Below, piece by piece: positions 52,292 through 61,066 of a stretch of DNA of 64,000 nt. Under the pieces are notes generated by a model. That model did no database searches and was not told the DNA's origin. It saw nothing but the letters and a program-made list of their open reading frames with translations. Origin of the DNA: Amycolatopsis lexingtonensis (GTDB lineage Bacteria > Actinomycetota > Actinomycetes > Mycobacteriales > Pseudonocardiaceae); the NCBI RefSeq assembly GCF_014873755.1, contig NZ_JADBEG010000001.1, positions 6,980,501 through 7,044,500 on the forward strand. The letters run 5' to 3'. How positions within the stretch are numbered: position 1 is the stretch's first letter; each line of letters opens with the position of its first letter. Position numbers and translations under genes: made by a program.

Positions 52292-54271
52292 CTAACCCCC
52301 GGCGAGCTCCACGAACGGCGTCAGCGCCGCCGGGTTGGCCAGCGCGTCGCGGCTGACGGCCCGGTCGGGAGCCACACCGGCGAGGATCTTCTTCACCGGT
52401 ACCTCACACTTCTTACCGTTCAAGGTACGAGGAATCTCGGAAACCACCACGAACCGATCGGGTACATGGCGTGGTGACAGAGCGCTGCGAAGCTCCTTCT
52501 TCAGCCGCGGCTCGACCGCTTCGAGCTCGACGCCGTCGGCCAGCACGAGGAAGCAGATCAGCTGCCCGTCCTCGTTCCCGGCCGCCGAAGTGTCCACGAC
52601 CAGGGAATCCGCGACCTCGTCATAGCCCTCGACGACCCGGTAGAACTCCGCCGTGCCCATCCGGACGCCGCCGCGGTTGAGCGTCGAGTCGCTGCGGCCG
52701 TAGATGACCGCCGAGCCGCGGTTCGTGATCCGGATCCAGTCGCCGTGGCGCCACAAGCCCGGGTACATCTCGAAGTACGCCTCACGCAGGCGCGCGCCGT
52801 CCGGGTCGTTCCAGAAGAACACCGGCATCGACGGCATCGGCTTGGTGATGACGAGCTCGCCGACCTCCTCGACGACGGCGTTGCCGGCCTCGTCGAACGC
52901 GTTGACCGCGGCGCCCAGGGCCGGGCAGGACAGTTCGCCGAGCCAGACCGGGACGTCGGGGGCGGACGCGACGAACGCCGCGCACAGGTCGGTGCCGCCG
53001 GAGACCGAGCAGATCTGGACCTTCCGCCCGACCTCGTTGACGATCCACCGGAAGCCTTCGGCGCTCAGCGGCGCGCCGGTGGAGCCGAGCGCGCGCAACG
53101 CCGTCAGGTCGTAGCGCTCGGCCGGCTTGATACCCGCCTTGAGGCAGCTCTGGATGAACGGCGCCGACGTGCCGAAGTAGGTGACGCGGTGCTGCTCGGC
53201 CAGGTGCCAGAGCGCGTTCAGGTCCGGGTACCCCGGGCTGCCGTCGTAGAGCACGATCGTCGTGCCGACCAGCAGGCCGGAGATGAGGAAGTTCCACATC
53301 ATCCAGCCGGTGGTGCTGAACCAGAAGAACCGGTCGCCCGGCCCGAGGTCCGTCTGCAGCGCGAGGGCCTTGAGGTGCTCGAGGGTGATGCCGCCGTGGC
53401 CGTGCACGATGCCCTTCGGCAGGCCCGTGGTGCCCGAGGAGTAGAGCACCCACAGCGGGTGCGCGAACTCGACCGGCTCGAACAGCAGCGGCGAGCCTTC
53501 GTGCTTCGCGAGCAGCCCGGCCCAGTCGTGCGTGCCCTCCAGCCGGCCTTCCCCGACGTACTCGACGAGCACGGTCGCGGCCAGCGAAGGCAGCTTCTCC
53601 CGCAGGTCGGCGACGGTCGGCCGGATGTCGAACTGCCGGCCGTTGTACGCGTAGGCGTTGACGGCGAAGAACAGCTTCGGCTCGATCTGCACGAACCGGT
53701 CCGCGACCGCGCGGACGCCGAAGTCGGGCGAGCACGACGACCAGATCGCGCCGATGCTCGCCGCGGCGAGGAACGCGACCAGCGTCTGCGGGCAGTTCGG
53801 GGCCAGCGCGACGACCCGGTCGCCCTTGCCGACGCCGAGCTCGAGGAACGCCGCCCGGGCCGCCCCGACCTGCGCGCGCAGCTCGCCGTACGTCAGCTGG
53901 CTCGCGAAGCCGTCTTCACGGTGGAAGATCACCGCCGTCTCGTCGTCGCCCTTGGCCGCGCCCGCGACCCCGGGCGTGAGCGCGTGCTCGGCGTAGTTCA
54001 GCGTGCCGCCGTCGAACCAGACGGCGTCCGGCATCCCGCCCGCGAGCACCTCGCCGGGCCGATCGTGCCAGCGCACGCCGAGGAAGTCCGCGACCGCGGC
54101 CCAGAAGTCCGGGACGTGCTCGACGGAGAACTCGTGCAGCGAGCGGTAGTCGTCCACCTCGACGCCGCGCTCGGTGCGCAGCCACTGGCGGAAGGCTTCG
54201 ATCTTGGTGTCGGCAACGTGGCCCGGCTCGGGGCGCCACAGGACCTCGGGAGCGTCGGCGGTGTGCGTCAC
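52292..54271 (-). CDS. Acetoacetate-CoA ligase
   Basis: 659 residues, ANL adenylate-forming superfamily, with the length and N-terminus of acetoacetyl-CoA synthetase (EVLWRPEPGHVADTKIEAFR, the ACAS-type N-terminal region). Core motifs: A3 WVLYSSGTTGLPKGIVHGHG, A5 GGTDLCAAF, A8 YGRSDSTLNRGGVRMGTAEF and the C-terminal catalytic Lys in NGKKCEVPVKKIL. It activates acetoacetate for use in lipid or PHB metabolism. It is leftward, 20 bp downstream of the dienelactone-hydrolase-like gene. Confidence 0.92.
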   Translation of the reverse strand: MTHTADAPEVLWRPEPGHVADTKIEAFRQWLRTERGVEVDDYRSLHEFSVEHVPDFWAAVADFLGVRWHDRPGEVLAGGMPDAVWFDGGTLNYAEHALTPGVAGAAKGDDETAVIFHREDGFASQLTYGELRAQVGAARAAFLELGVGKGDRVVALAPNCPQTLVAFLAAASIGAIWSSCSPDFGVRAVADRFVQIEPKLFFAVNAYAYNGRQFDIRPTVADLREKLPSLAATVLVEYVGEGRLEGTHDWAGLLAKHEGSPLLFEPVEFAHPLWVLYSSGTTGLPKGIVHGHGGITLEHLKALALQTDLGPGDRFFWFSTTGWMMWNFLISGLLVGTTIVLYDGSPGYPDLNALWHLAEQHRVTYFGTSAPFIQSCLKAGIKPAERYDLTALRALGSTGAPLSAEGFRWIVNEVGRKVQICSVSGGTDLCAAFVASAPDVPVWLGELSCPALGAAVNAFDEAGNAVVEEVGELVITKPMPSMPVFFWNDPDGARLREAYFEMYPGLWRHGDWIRITNRGSAVIYGRSDSTLNRGGVRMGTAEFYRVVEGYDEVADSLVVDTSAAGNEDGQLICFLVLADGVELEAVEPRLKKELRSALSPRHVPDRFVVVSEIPRTLNGKKCEVPVKKILAGVAPDRAVSRDALANPAALTPFVELAGG

Positions 54272-54290
54272 GTCACGAGGGTAATCCCGC

Positions 54291-54920
54291 TCACCGCAGG
54301 TGCGCGTCGAACCAATTCAGCGTTCGCTGCCACGCCTCGGCCGCCGCGCCCGGGTCGGCGTCGAAGCGGTGGTTCGCGCCCGGGTAGTGGACGACGTTCG
54401 TGGCGACCTTCGCCGACGCGGCGGCGTCGCGCAGCCGCTCGACCTCGGCGCCGCCCGCTTCGTCGCCGGCGTCGCCGTACATGCCGAGCCACGGGCTGGT
54501 GAGCTTCCCGGCGATCTCGACCAGCGCGGGCAGTTCGGCGGACTGCTGCCCGCCGACGCTGACGGCCGCGCCCAGCTTCCGGTGCGAGGCGACGACCAGG
54601 GCCGCGGTGCCGCCGAGGTCGAAGCCCATCACGCCGAGGAGGTCGCCCTGGACGCCGCGTTCGACCAGCCAGGCGAGGGTCAGGTCGGTCGCGTCGAGCA
54701 GGTCCTGCTGGGTGAGGCGGTCGTTCTCCAGGTGCGGGGTGACGGTCAGCCACCCCTCCGTGGCCAGGCTGGCCAGCAGCAGCTTCACGCCGTCGGTGAC
54801 GCCGTCCGCTTCGTGCAGCACCACCAGGCCGCCGCGTAGCGACCCCTCGGGCTCCGAGAAGGTCAGGCGGAGGGTGGGGCCGTCGGTGCGCTGGTAGTCC
54901 ACGGTGCTGGTCGACGTCAT
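54291..54920 (-). CDS. Dienelactone hydrolase family protein with Asp at the nucleophile position
   Basis: 209 residues from ATG 54920; TTG 54932 is an alternative. Alpha/beta hydrolase of DLH type: GLVVLHEADGVTD (the conserved Glu), nucleophile elbow LLGVMGFDLGGTAALV, and His in GANHRFDADPGAA. The elbow residue is Asp101, where DLH enzymes have Cys (GFCxGG). An Asp nucleophile would suit haloalkane-dehalogenase-like chemistry, or the protein may be inactive. It is upstream of the acetoacetate-CoA ligase on the same strand, so it may act in the same pathway. Confidence 0.82.
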   Translation of the reverse strand: MTSTSTVDYQRTDGPTLRLTFSEPEGSLRGGLVVLHEADGVTDGVKLLLASLATEGWLTVTPHLENDRLTQQDLLDATDLTLAWLVERGVQGDLLGVMGFDLGGTAALVVASHRKLGAAVSVGGQQSAELPALVEIAGKLTSPWLGMYGDAGDEAGGAEVERLRDAAASAKVATNVVHYPGANHRFDADPGAAAEAWQRTLNWFDAHLR

Positions 54921-55066
54921 TGCGTCACTCAATCACTTCGAGGTGAACGGGAGGAACCCAGTGTGGCAGGAGAGCACGCAGCCGACCGTCTGAAGGGACT
55001 CGCGGGGCGGCGGGCGAAAAAGATACGGTGACCGGATCGTCCCGTCGAATTCCAGGAGCGCCGAAG

Positions 55067-56131
55067 ATGCCGTCCGTGTCCCCGCGTGCCGATCTCGAAT
55101 CGTTGCCGAAATACGTCCCCGGCCGGACGATCGAAGGCGCGATCAAGCTGGCGAGCAACGAGGTGCCCGGCGGCGCGCTGCCGAGCGTCGCGCAGGCGAT
55201 CGCCGAGGCCGCGGCCGGCATCAACCGCTACCCGGACACCGGGTCGCAGGCGCTGCGCGAGCGGCTGGCCCGCGACCTGGACGTCCCGGTGGAGCGGGTC
55301 GCGATCGGCTGCGGCTCGGTGTCGCTGTGCCAGCAGACGATCCAGGCCGTGTGCGCGCCCGGCGAAGAGGTCATCTTCGCCTGGCGTTCCTTCGAGGCGT
55401 ACCCGATCGTCACGCAGGTCGCGAACGCCGTCTCGGTCAAGGTGCCGATCACCGAAGGCCAGGAGCTCGACCTGGACGCGATGCTCGCGGCGATCACGGA
55501 CAAGACGCGGGTCGTCTTCGTCTGCAACCCGAACAACCCGACCGGCACGGCGCTGCGCCGCGCCGAGCTCGAGCGGTTCATCGACGCCGTCCCGGAGCAC
55601 GTGCTGATCGTGCTCGACGAGGCGTACAAGGAGTTCGTCACCGACCCCGAGGTGCCGGACGGCGTCGAATACACGCGGACGCGCTCGAACGTCATGGTGC
55701 TGCGCACGTTCTCGAAGGCGTACGGCCTCGCGGGACTGCGCGTGGGTTACGCGGTCGCGCCGGAGCCGATCGCGGACGCGCTTCGCCAGGTGTACGTCGC
55801 CTTCTCGGTGAACATGCTCGCCCAGGTCGCGGCGCTGGCGTCGCTGGACGCGGCCGACGAGCTGCTGGCGCGCTGCCAGGAGATCGTCGCCGAACGCGGG
55901 CGGGTCCGGGACGCGCTGCTCGAGGCCGGCTACCAGGTGCCCGAGACGCAGGCGAACTTCGTCTGGCTGCCCCTCGGCGACCAGGCGGTGCCGTTCGCCG
56001 AGCACGCGCTGGACCGCAAGCTCGTGGTGCGCCCGTTCGCCGGCGACGGCGTGCGCGTGACCATCGGGACCCGCGACGAGAACGACCTCTTCCTGGCCGC
56101 GGCCCGGGAGTTCACTTCGCGAACTGCTTGA
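55067..56131 (+). CDS. Histidinol-phosphate aminotransferase-like PLP enzyme
   Basis: 354 residues from ATG 55067 (GGAG eight bases upstream); an in-frame ATG at 55028 is less likely. Class I/II fold: IKLASNEVPGG, INRYPDTGSQALRERL, VCNPNNPTGTALRRAE, IVLDEAYKEFV, and Schiff-base Lys in LRTFSKAYGLAGLRVGYAVA. The length and motifs match HisC/Pat-type enzymes that transaminate histidinol phosphate or phenylalanine. No his genes are nearby, so it may be the aromatic aminotransferase paralogue. Its end overlaps the convergent TSUP gene by 20 bp. Confidence 0.88.
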   Translation: MPSVSPRADLESLPKYVPGRTIEGAIKLASNEVPGGALPSVAQAIAEAAAGINRYPDTGSQALRERLARDLDVPVERVAIGCGSVSLCQQTIQAVCAPGEEVIFAWRSFEAYPIVTQVANAVSVKVPITEGQELDLDAMLAAITDKTRVVFVCNPNNPTGTALRRAELERFIDAVPEHVLIVLDEAYKEFVTDPEVPDGVEYTRTRSNVMVLRTFSKAYGLAGLRVGYAVAPEPIADALRQVYVAFSVNMLAQVAALASLDAADELLARCQEIVAERGRVRDALLEAGYQVPETQANFVWLPLGDQAVPFAEHALDRKLVVRPFAGDGVRVTIGTRDENDLFLAAAREFTSRTA

Positions 56132-56885
56132 CCACCAGCTGGACGACGGCGGCGACCCCGATCACGACGATCACGCCGCGCAGCACCGCCGGCGGCAGCT
56201 TCCGGCCGATCTTCGCGCCGAGGAAGCCGCCGGCGGTCGACCCGACCGCCAGCCACAGCACGACGGCCCAGCTGACGGGCGCGACGAACGCGTAGATCAC
56301 CCCGGCGACGACGTTGACGACGGCGGCGAGCACGTTCTTGACGCCGTTGAGCTTCTGCAGCGGTTCGGACAGCAGCATCCCCATGACCGCCATCAGCATC
56401 ACGCCCTGCGCGGCGGTGAAGTACCCGCCGTAGATGCCGATGAGGAAGATGAAGAACATCAGCAGCGGACCGGCTTTGTGCTCTTCGCCGTTGCCTTCGC
56501 GGCGCTTCGCCACCCACTTGGACACCTTCGGCTGCACGATCACGAGGACCACGGCCAGGCCGACCAGCACGGGCACGACGGCTTCGAAGGCGTCCTTCGG
56601 CAGCGAAAGCAGCAGGATCGTGCCGCCGATGGCCCCGAGGAACGACGCGGCGGCGAACTTCGCGGTCTGCCGCCAGTAGCCCTTGAGCTCGTGCCGGTAC
56701 CCCCAGGCCCCGCTGAGCGTCCCGGGCGCGAGCCCGATGGCGTTCGACGTCGTCGCCGTCACCGGCGGGTAGCCGAGCGCGACGAGCACGGGGAAGGTCA
56801 CGAGCGTCCCCGACCCGACGACGGCGTTGATGGTGCCGGCCCAGATCCCGGCGACCACGATGATCGCCGCGTGCCACCACGTCAT
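56112..56885 (-). CDS. TSUP (TauE/SafE) family membrane permease
   Basis: 257 residues with about eight transmembrane helices. Duplicated family signatures: GIWAGTINAVVGSGTLVTFP near the N-terminus and the related GGYFTAAQGVMLMAVMGMLL plus STAGGFLGAKIGRKLP in the second half. The family exports sulphite, sulphoacetate or related organosulphur anions. No sulphur-metabolism genes are adjacent, so the substrate is open. Confidence 0.9.
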   Translation of the reverse strand: MTWWHAAIIVVAGIWAGTINAVVGSGTLVTFPVLVALGYPPVTATTSNAIGLAPGTLSGAWGYRHELKGYWRQTAKFAAASFLGAIGGTILLLSLPKDAFEAVVPVLVGLAVVLVIVQPKVSKWVAKRREGNGEEHKAGPLLMFFIFLIGIYGGYFTAAQGVMLMAVMGMLLSEPLQKLNGVKNVLAAVVNVVAGVIYAFVAPVSWAVVLWLAVGSTAGGFLGAKIGRKLPPAVLRGVIVVIGVAAVVQLVVKQFAK

Positions 56886-56964
56886 GAAGCATTCACGTGC
56901 GGAGCCTAAGCATCGTGGCGCGAGGCCGCGACGCGCACGGGGTCAGATGTGGCAGGCCAGACAC

Positions 56965-57318
56965 TCAGCGCGGGGTGAAGACGCAGAACTCGTTGCCCTC
57001 CGGGTCGGCCAGCAGGTCCCAGTCCACATCACCTCCCCGCTCGCGGATCAAGGTCGCGCCCAGCGCCAGCAGCTCGGCCGTCTCGCCGAAGACGTCCAGG
57101 TGCATGCGGTTCTTCACCGACTTCGCCTCCGGGACCGGGTTGAGCCAGATCAGCGGGCCCTCGCCCGCCGGGTCGACGATCGGGACCGGCCAGTCGTCCG
57201 GGCGCTCGTCGCCCGTCAGCGAGTCGCGGCGGACGTAGCCCAGCGCCGAGCACCACCAGTCCGCCAGCGCCTGGTGGTCGTTCGCGTCCAGCGCGAGGTC
57301 CTTGAACTTCGCCGTCAT
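56965..57318 (-). CDS. VOC-family (glyoxalase-like) protein
   Basis: 117 residues. Two beta-alpha-beta-beta-beta units typical of the vicinal oxygen chelate fold: KFKDLALDANDHQALADWWC, LIWLNPVPEAKSVKNRMHLD and the end DPEGNEFCVFTPR. The metal residues His in RMHLDVF and Glu in GNEFCVF are present. It belongs to the short actinobacterial glyoxalase/bleomycin-resistance-like group of unknown substrate. The GNAT gene overlaps it by 4 bp, so they are coupled. Confidence 0.87.
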   Translation of the reverse strand: MTAKFKDLALDANDHQALADWWCSALGYVRRDSLTGDERPDDWPVPIVDPAGEGPLIWLNPVPEAKSVKNRMHLDVFGETAELLALGATLIRERGGDVDWDLLADPEGNEFCVFTPR

Positions 57319-57938
57319 GCCGCTCCTTCCGGGACGTGCGCGGGCACCAGCTCCGACGCCACCTGCCAGCCGAGCGAGCCGTACAGGCCACGGCCCGCTT
57401 CCGTCGCCAGCAACGCGCCGGTCTTCGCCCCGGCCGCCGCGGCCAGCCGGTGCATCACCACCCGGCCGAGGCCCCGGCGGCGGTGCTCCGGCTCCGTTTC
57501 GATCTGGTCGAACACCGCGACGCCGGACGCCACCGCGACCCGACCCCGGGCTGCCAGAACACCGTCGAAGGACACCGCCACGTCCCACCGCGGATCAGAA
57601 CCCGTCACCGTCACCGCGTAGCCCGGCGGGGCGGCGGCGATGGGCACCGGTCCCTCGAACGTCATCAAGTACTCCGTCTCCCCCACCTCCCACTCGGCCG
57701 TCAACCCCGCCAAAACCGCAGGCCGCGAGCCGCACGTCTTCAGCCACGTCCCGGGCGAAGCCACCGTGCGGGCCCGCGCCGCCACCGTCGACGGCGAGCG
57801 CAGCAGGTAACGCACCCGGTGGCCGGGCAGGCCGACGTCGACGCGGTGCCCGTCCGGCTCCTCGACCGGGGCCGGCACCGCCCGCGACACCGCCCAGCCC
57901 CTCGCCCATGCCCCCAAGATCTCCACGTCCGCGATCAT
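57315..57938 (-). CDS. GNAT family N-acetyltransferase
   Basis: About 207 residues from ATG 57938 (an in-frame start at 57956 is possible). The C-terminal third carries the acetyl-CoA motif: VFDQIETEPEHRRRGLGRVV (R/Q-x-x-G-x-G/A in RRRGLG) and ATEAGRGLYGSLGWQ. The first half is an unusual beta-rich extension containing RSPSTVAARARTV and WLKTCGSRPA. Acyl acceptor unknown. It is coupled to the VOC gene by a 4-bp overlap and lies divergent from the FadR-type regulator. Confidence 0.85.
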   Translation of the reverse strand: MIADVEILGAWARGWAVSRAVPAPVEEPDGHRVDVGLPGHRVRYLLRSPSTVAARARTVASPGTWLKTCGSRPAVLAGLTAEWEVGETEYLMTFEGPVPIAAAPPGYAVTVTGSDPRWDVAVSFDGVLAARGRVAVASGVAVFDQIETEPEHRRRGLGRVVMHRLAAAAGAKTGALLATEAGRGLYGSLGWQVASELVPAHVPEGAA

Positions 57939-57973
57939 GACAGCCACCCCCGACAATTCCCGGAGCTGAGAGG

Positions 57974-58666
57974 ATGGGCGGCGTGGACACCGAGCAGGTC
58001 TGGAGCGCGACCGTGGACCGGCTGCGGTCGCGGATCGACGCCGGCGACCTGCCGCCGGGATCGCGGCTGCCCGCCGAGCGTGTGCTGTGCGAAGAGCTCG
58101 GCATCAGCCGCGGGTCGCTGCGGCAGGCGCTGCGCGTGCTCGCCTCCATCGGCTACGTGCAGATCCGCGCCGGCTCCGGCACCTACGTGCGTGAGCAGCA
58201 GGAACAGCCGCTGCGCACGTGGTTCACCGAGCACGACCAGCTCGTCGAAAAGCTCTTCGACCTGCGCGCGACCGTCGAACCCACGCTCGCCGAACGGCTG
58301 GCGCGGCACGCCACCGCGAAGACCGTGAGCCGCCTCGAGGACAACGTCGCCGAGATGGCACGGGCCGCCGAAGACGGGGACATGCTGCGCGTGATCGCCA
58401 CCGACGCCGAGTTCCACCGGGTGATCGCGCAGAACGCGGGCAACGACGACGTCGCCGGGCTGCTGCGCTCGGTCCTCGCGCTGGTCGGCGAGGAGCGGCG
58501 GGCGGCGCTGCGGCTGCCCGGCCAGATCCGCAAGGCCGTCGACGACCACCGCGCCATCCTCGACGCCGTCCGCCGGTCCGATCCCGCCGCGGCTCGCGAG
58601 CTGACCCTCAAGCACCTGCTCGACGCCAAGACCTACGCCCACGACTTCGCCGCTGAGGAGCGCTGA
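57974..58666 (+). CDS. GntR/FadR-subfamily transcriptional regulator
   Basis: 230 residues from ATG 57974; GTG 57983 has the better-spaced ribosome site. Winged helix: GSRLPAERVLCEELGISRGS, LRQALRVLASIGYVQIRAGS. The C-terminal FCD domain (about 85-225) has DLRATVEPTLAERLARHATA, and the metal-site residues Asp, His in TDAEFHRVIAQNAGN and His in VDDHRAILDAV. Ligand likely a small organic acid. It overlaps the methyltransferase gene by one base and so is cotranscribed with it. Confidence 0.9.
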   Translation: MGGVDTEQVWSATVDRLRSRIDAGDLPPGSRLPAERVLCEELGISRGSLRQALRVLASIGYVQIRAGSGTYVREQQEQPLRTWFTEHDQLVEKLFDLRATVEPTLAERLARHATAKTVSRLEDNVAEMARAAEDGDMLRVIATDAEFHRVIAQNAGNDDVAGLLRSVLALVGEERRAALRLPGQIRKAVDDHRAILDAVRRSDPAAARELTLKHLLDAKTYAHDFAAEER

Positions 58667-59478
58667 TGGAGAAGGTGCACTTCACCGAGGAAAAGGCCAC
58701 CATGCTGGCCACCCTCTACGGCCGTGCGCTCGACAGCCGCGAGGCCGACCCGGTGCTCGGCGACCGGGCCGCCGACGAGGCCGTCCGGCAGATCGACTAC
58801 GACTTCGCGAAGCTCGGCATCACCCGCGACAGCGCCGTGAGCATCGTCCTGCGCGCGAAGCCGATCGACGGCTGGGCTTCCGACTACCTGAGCCGGCACC
58901 CGGACGCGGTCGTGCTGCACCTCGGCTGCGGGATGGACACCCGGTTCCAGCGCCTCGCCCCGCCGGAGACAGTCCACTGGTACGACGTCGACTACCCCGA
59001 GGTCGTCGAGCTGCGCGAAAAGCTCTACGCGCCGGCGCCGAACCACACGAACATCGGCACTTCGGTGACCGACTTCGGCTGGCTCGACCAGGTACCGGCG
59101 GACCGGCCCGCGTTGATCGTCGCCGAGGGCCTGACCATGTACCTGACCCCCGAGGACGGCACCGAGCTGATCCGCCGGCTGGTCGCGAAGTTCCCCTCCG
59201 GCGAACTCGTCTGCGACCTCTTCAGCAAGCTCGGCATCAAGGCGCAGAAGCTCAACACCCCGGTCCGGCGGGCGAAAGCGACCCTGCGCTGGGGCGTCGA
59301 CGACCCGCACGAGCTGGAGCGCTACGGCCTGACGTTGGTGTCCTCTTTGGACGCGGCGCACTGGTCCACCCCGGACGTCATGGCCCGGCTCCGGCCGTTC
59401 ACGCGGTTCCAGCTGCGGACGCTGAAGTACTTCCCGCCGCTGGCGCGGATGGCGCACCTCGTGCGATACCGCTTCTAG
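58666..59478 (+). CDS. Class I SAM-dependent methyltransferase, LCMT-like (PPM1/Tcmp family)
   Basis: 270 residues. N-terminal TMLATLYGRALDSREADPVL and the SAM-binding motif VVLHLGCGMDTRFQRLAP with the acidic WYDVDYPEVVELREKLY, then LIVAEGLTMYLTPEDG. This is the leucine-carboxyl-methyltransferase-like family (TcmP/O-methyltransferase, polyketide-associated in some clusters). Its TAG stop is part of the CTAG at 59475-59478, which became the target duplication of the adjoining IS element. Confidence 0.88.
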   Translation: MEKVHFTEEKATMLATLYGRALDSREADPVLGDRAADEAVRQIDYDFAKLGITRDSAVSIVLRAKPIDGWASDYLSRHPDAVVLHLGCGMDTRFQRLAPPETVHWYDVDYPEVVELREKLYAPAPNHTNIGTSVTDFGWLDQVPADRPALIVAEGLTMYLTPEDGTELIRRLVAKFPSGELVCDLFSKLGIKAQKLNTPVRRAKATLRWGVDDPHELERYGLTLVSSLDAAHWSTPDVMARLRPFTRFQLRTLKYFPPLARMAHLVRYRF

Positions 59479-61066
59479 CTTGAGTTTTAACGTTTGCGTG
59501 GCTGGGTGAGACCCTGGTTGATCATGAGTGAAGCCCTTGGTCGATCATTCCTCTTGCGACAGATGGAAGATCGAACCAAAGGCTTCAGTTGATCAGTGTG
59601 CACCATGCTGGGGACGTCGATGCGGCCGGGGAGCTGTCGGCGTTGCGGCAGGAGTTCTACCGTTGTCTGCCCCGGCGGGCGGACGCGTTGTTCGAGCTGA
59701 CCGACGCGGTGTTGTGCGTGGACGGCCCGGTCCGCTCGGTCGCGGAGTTGTCACTGACCGGTGAGCATCGCCGCGGGCATGGCAGCGGTTATGCCGCGCT
59801 GGCCCAGGGCCGGGTCGACTTCCACCGGTTACGCACCGCCCTGACCACGGTGTCGCTGCCTCGTGCCGCGGACGGGCGGCTGGTGCTGGCGGTGGACGTC
59901 ACCTGCTGGCTGCGCCCGGAAGCACACACGAGCCCGCAACGGATCCTGTGTCACACCTATGGCCGGGGCAAGGACCAGCACATCATGGTGCCGGGCTGGC
60001 CCTACTCGATCGTCGCCGCTCTGGAGAGCGGGCGGCACTCGTGGACCGCGCCGCTGGACGCGGTCCGACTCGCGCCCGGAGACGACACCGCGAGCGTGAC
60101 CGCCCGCCAGATCCGCGACGTCGTGGACCGGCTGATCACCGCCGGACACTGGTCACCAGGGGATCCGGAAATCCTGCTCGTGGCCGACGCCGGCTACGAC
60201 GGACCCCGGCTCGCGCACGTGCTGGCCGATCTCCCGGTCGTCGTGCTGGTGCGGATGCGGTCGGACCGGGTGCTGCGCCGTCCCGCGCCGCCGTTGCGGC
60301 CCGGCCCCAGCCCCGGCCGCCCCGCCCGCCACGGCGCCGAGTTCGCCTTCGGCGACCCGGCCACCTGGGGCGAGCCGGATATCACCATCGAGACCACGAC
60401 CCGGCTCTACGGCCCAGCACTGATCCGGGCCTGGGACCGGCTGCACCCCAAGCTCACCTCCCGCACCGCCTGGACCGGCCACACCGGAGACCTGCCCATC
60501 CTCGACGGCACCGTCATCCTTCTGCAGGTCCAGCGGCTGCCTTCCGGCGCGATCCCGAAACCCGTGTGGCTCTGGCATTCCCGCACCGGCCTCGAGGTCG
60601 CCGAGGTCGATCTGGCCTGGCAGGCTTTCCTGCGCCGGTTCGACATCGAGCACACCTTCCGCATGCTCAAGCAAACCCTCGGCTGGACCACCCCGAAACT
60701 GCGCTCAGCCGACGCCGCCGACCGCTGGACCTGGCTTCTTCTGATCGCCTACACCCAGCTCCGCCTCGCCCGCGACCTCACCGAGGATCTGCGCCGCCCC
60801 TGGGAGAAACCCCGCCCCGCCCAGCGACTCAGCCCGGCACGGATCCGACGGGGGTTTCGCAACCTGCGTCCACAACTGGCCTGTCCCGCCCGTGTCCCGA
60901 AACCTTCCCGGCCCGGCCCCGGACGACCCGCGGGACTGCCCAACCAGCAGCCCGCCACACGCCACGACGTCCACACCGTCACCGGCACGAACAAGCAAAA
61001 ACCCAAACACGGCAAGAAAACCAAGTCCAGCAACCCACGACCCCGCCAAACAGGTTAAAACTCAAG
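59479..61066 (+). mobile_element. IS701-like insertion sequence
   Basis: 1,588 bp bounded by the inverted repeats CTTGAGTTTTAAC (59479-59491) and GTTAAAACTCAAG (61054-61066), with CTAG on both sides (59475-59478, 61067-61070) as target duplication. A 4-bp YTAR target is the rule for the IS701 family. It carries one intact transposase gene. It lies between the stop codons of convergent methyltransferase and FBP-domain genes and leaves both intact. The perfect ends and intact gene suggest recent arrival. Confidence 0.88.
59589..61058 (+). CDS. IS701-like transposase (DDE type)
   Basis: 489 residues. RNase H-like DDE core: first Asp in RLVLAVDVTCWL (about residue 99), second in ILLVADAGYDGPR, Glu region FDIEHTFRMLKQTLGWTTPK. 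Between them the beta-strand insert WHSRTGLEVAEVDLAW is as in IS4/IS701-related enzymes. The C-terminal 60 residues are a basic, Pro/Lys/Arg-rich tail ending KTKSSNPRPRQTG, probably for DNA contact. The start was chosen as the first ATG-compatible in-frame codon after the left terminal repeat. Full length, so probably active. Confidence 0.87.
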   Translation: MISVHHAGDVDAAGELSALRQEFYRCLPRRADALFELTDAVLCVDGPVRSVAELSLTGEHRRGHGSGYAALAQGRVDFHRLRTALTTVSLPRAADGRLVLAVDVTCWLRPEAHTSPQRILCHTYGRGKDQHIMVPGWPYSIVAALESGRHSWTAPLDAVRLAPGDDTASVTARQIRDVVDRLITAGHWSPGDPEILLVADAGYDGPRLAHVLADLPVVVLVRMRSDRVLRRPAPPLRPGPSPGRPARHGAEFAFGDPATWGEPDITIETTTRLYGPALIRAWDRLHPKLTSRTAWTGHTGDLPILDGTVILLQVQRLPSGAIPKPVWLWHSRTGLEVAEVDLAWQAFLRRFDIEHTFRMLKQTLGWTTPKLRSADAADRWTWLLLIAYTQLRLARDLTEDLRRPWEKPRPAQRLSPARIRRGFRNLRPQLACPARVPKPSRPGPGRPAGLPNQQPATRHDVHTVTGTNKQKPKHGKKTKSSNPRPRQTG

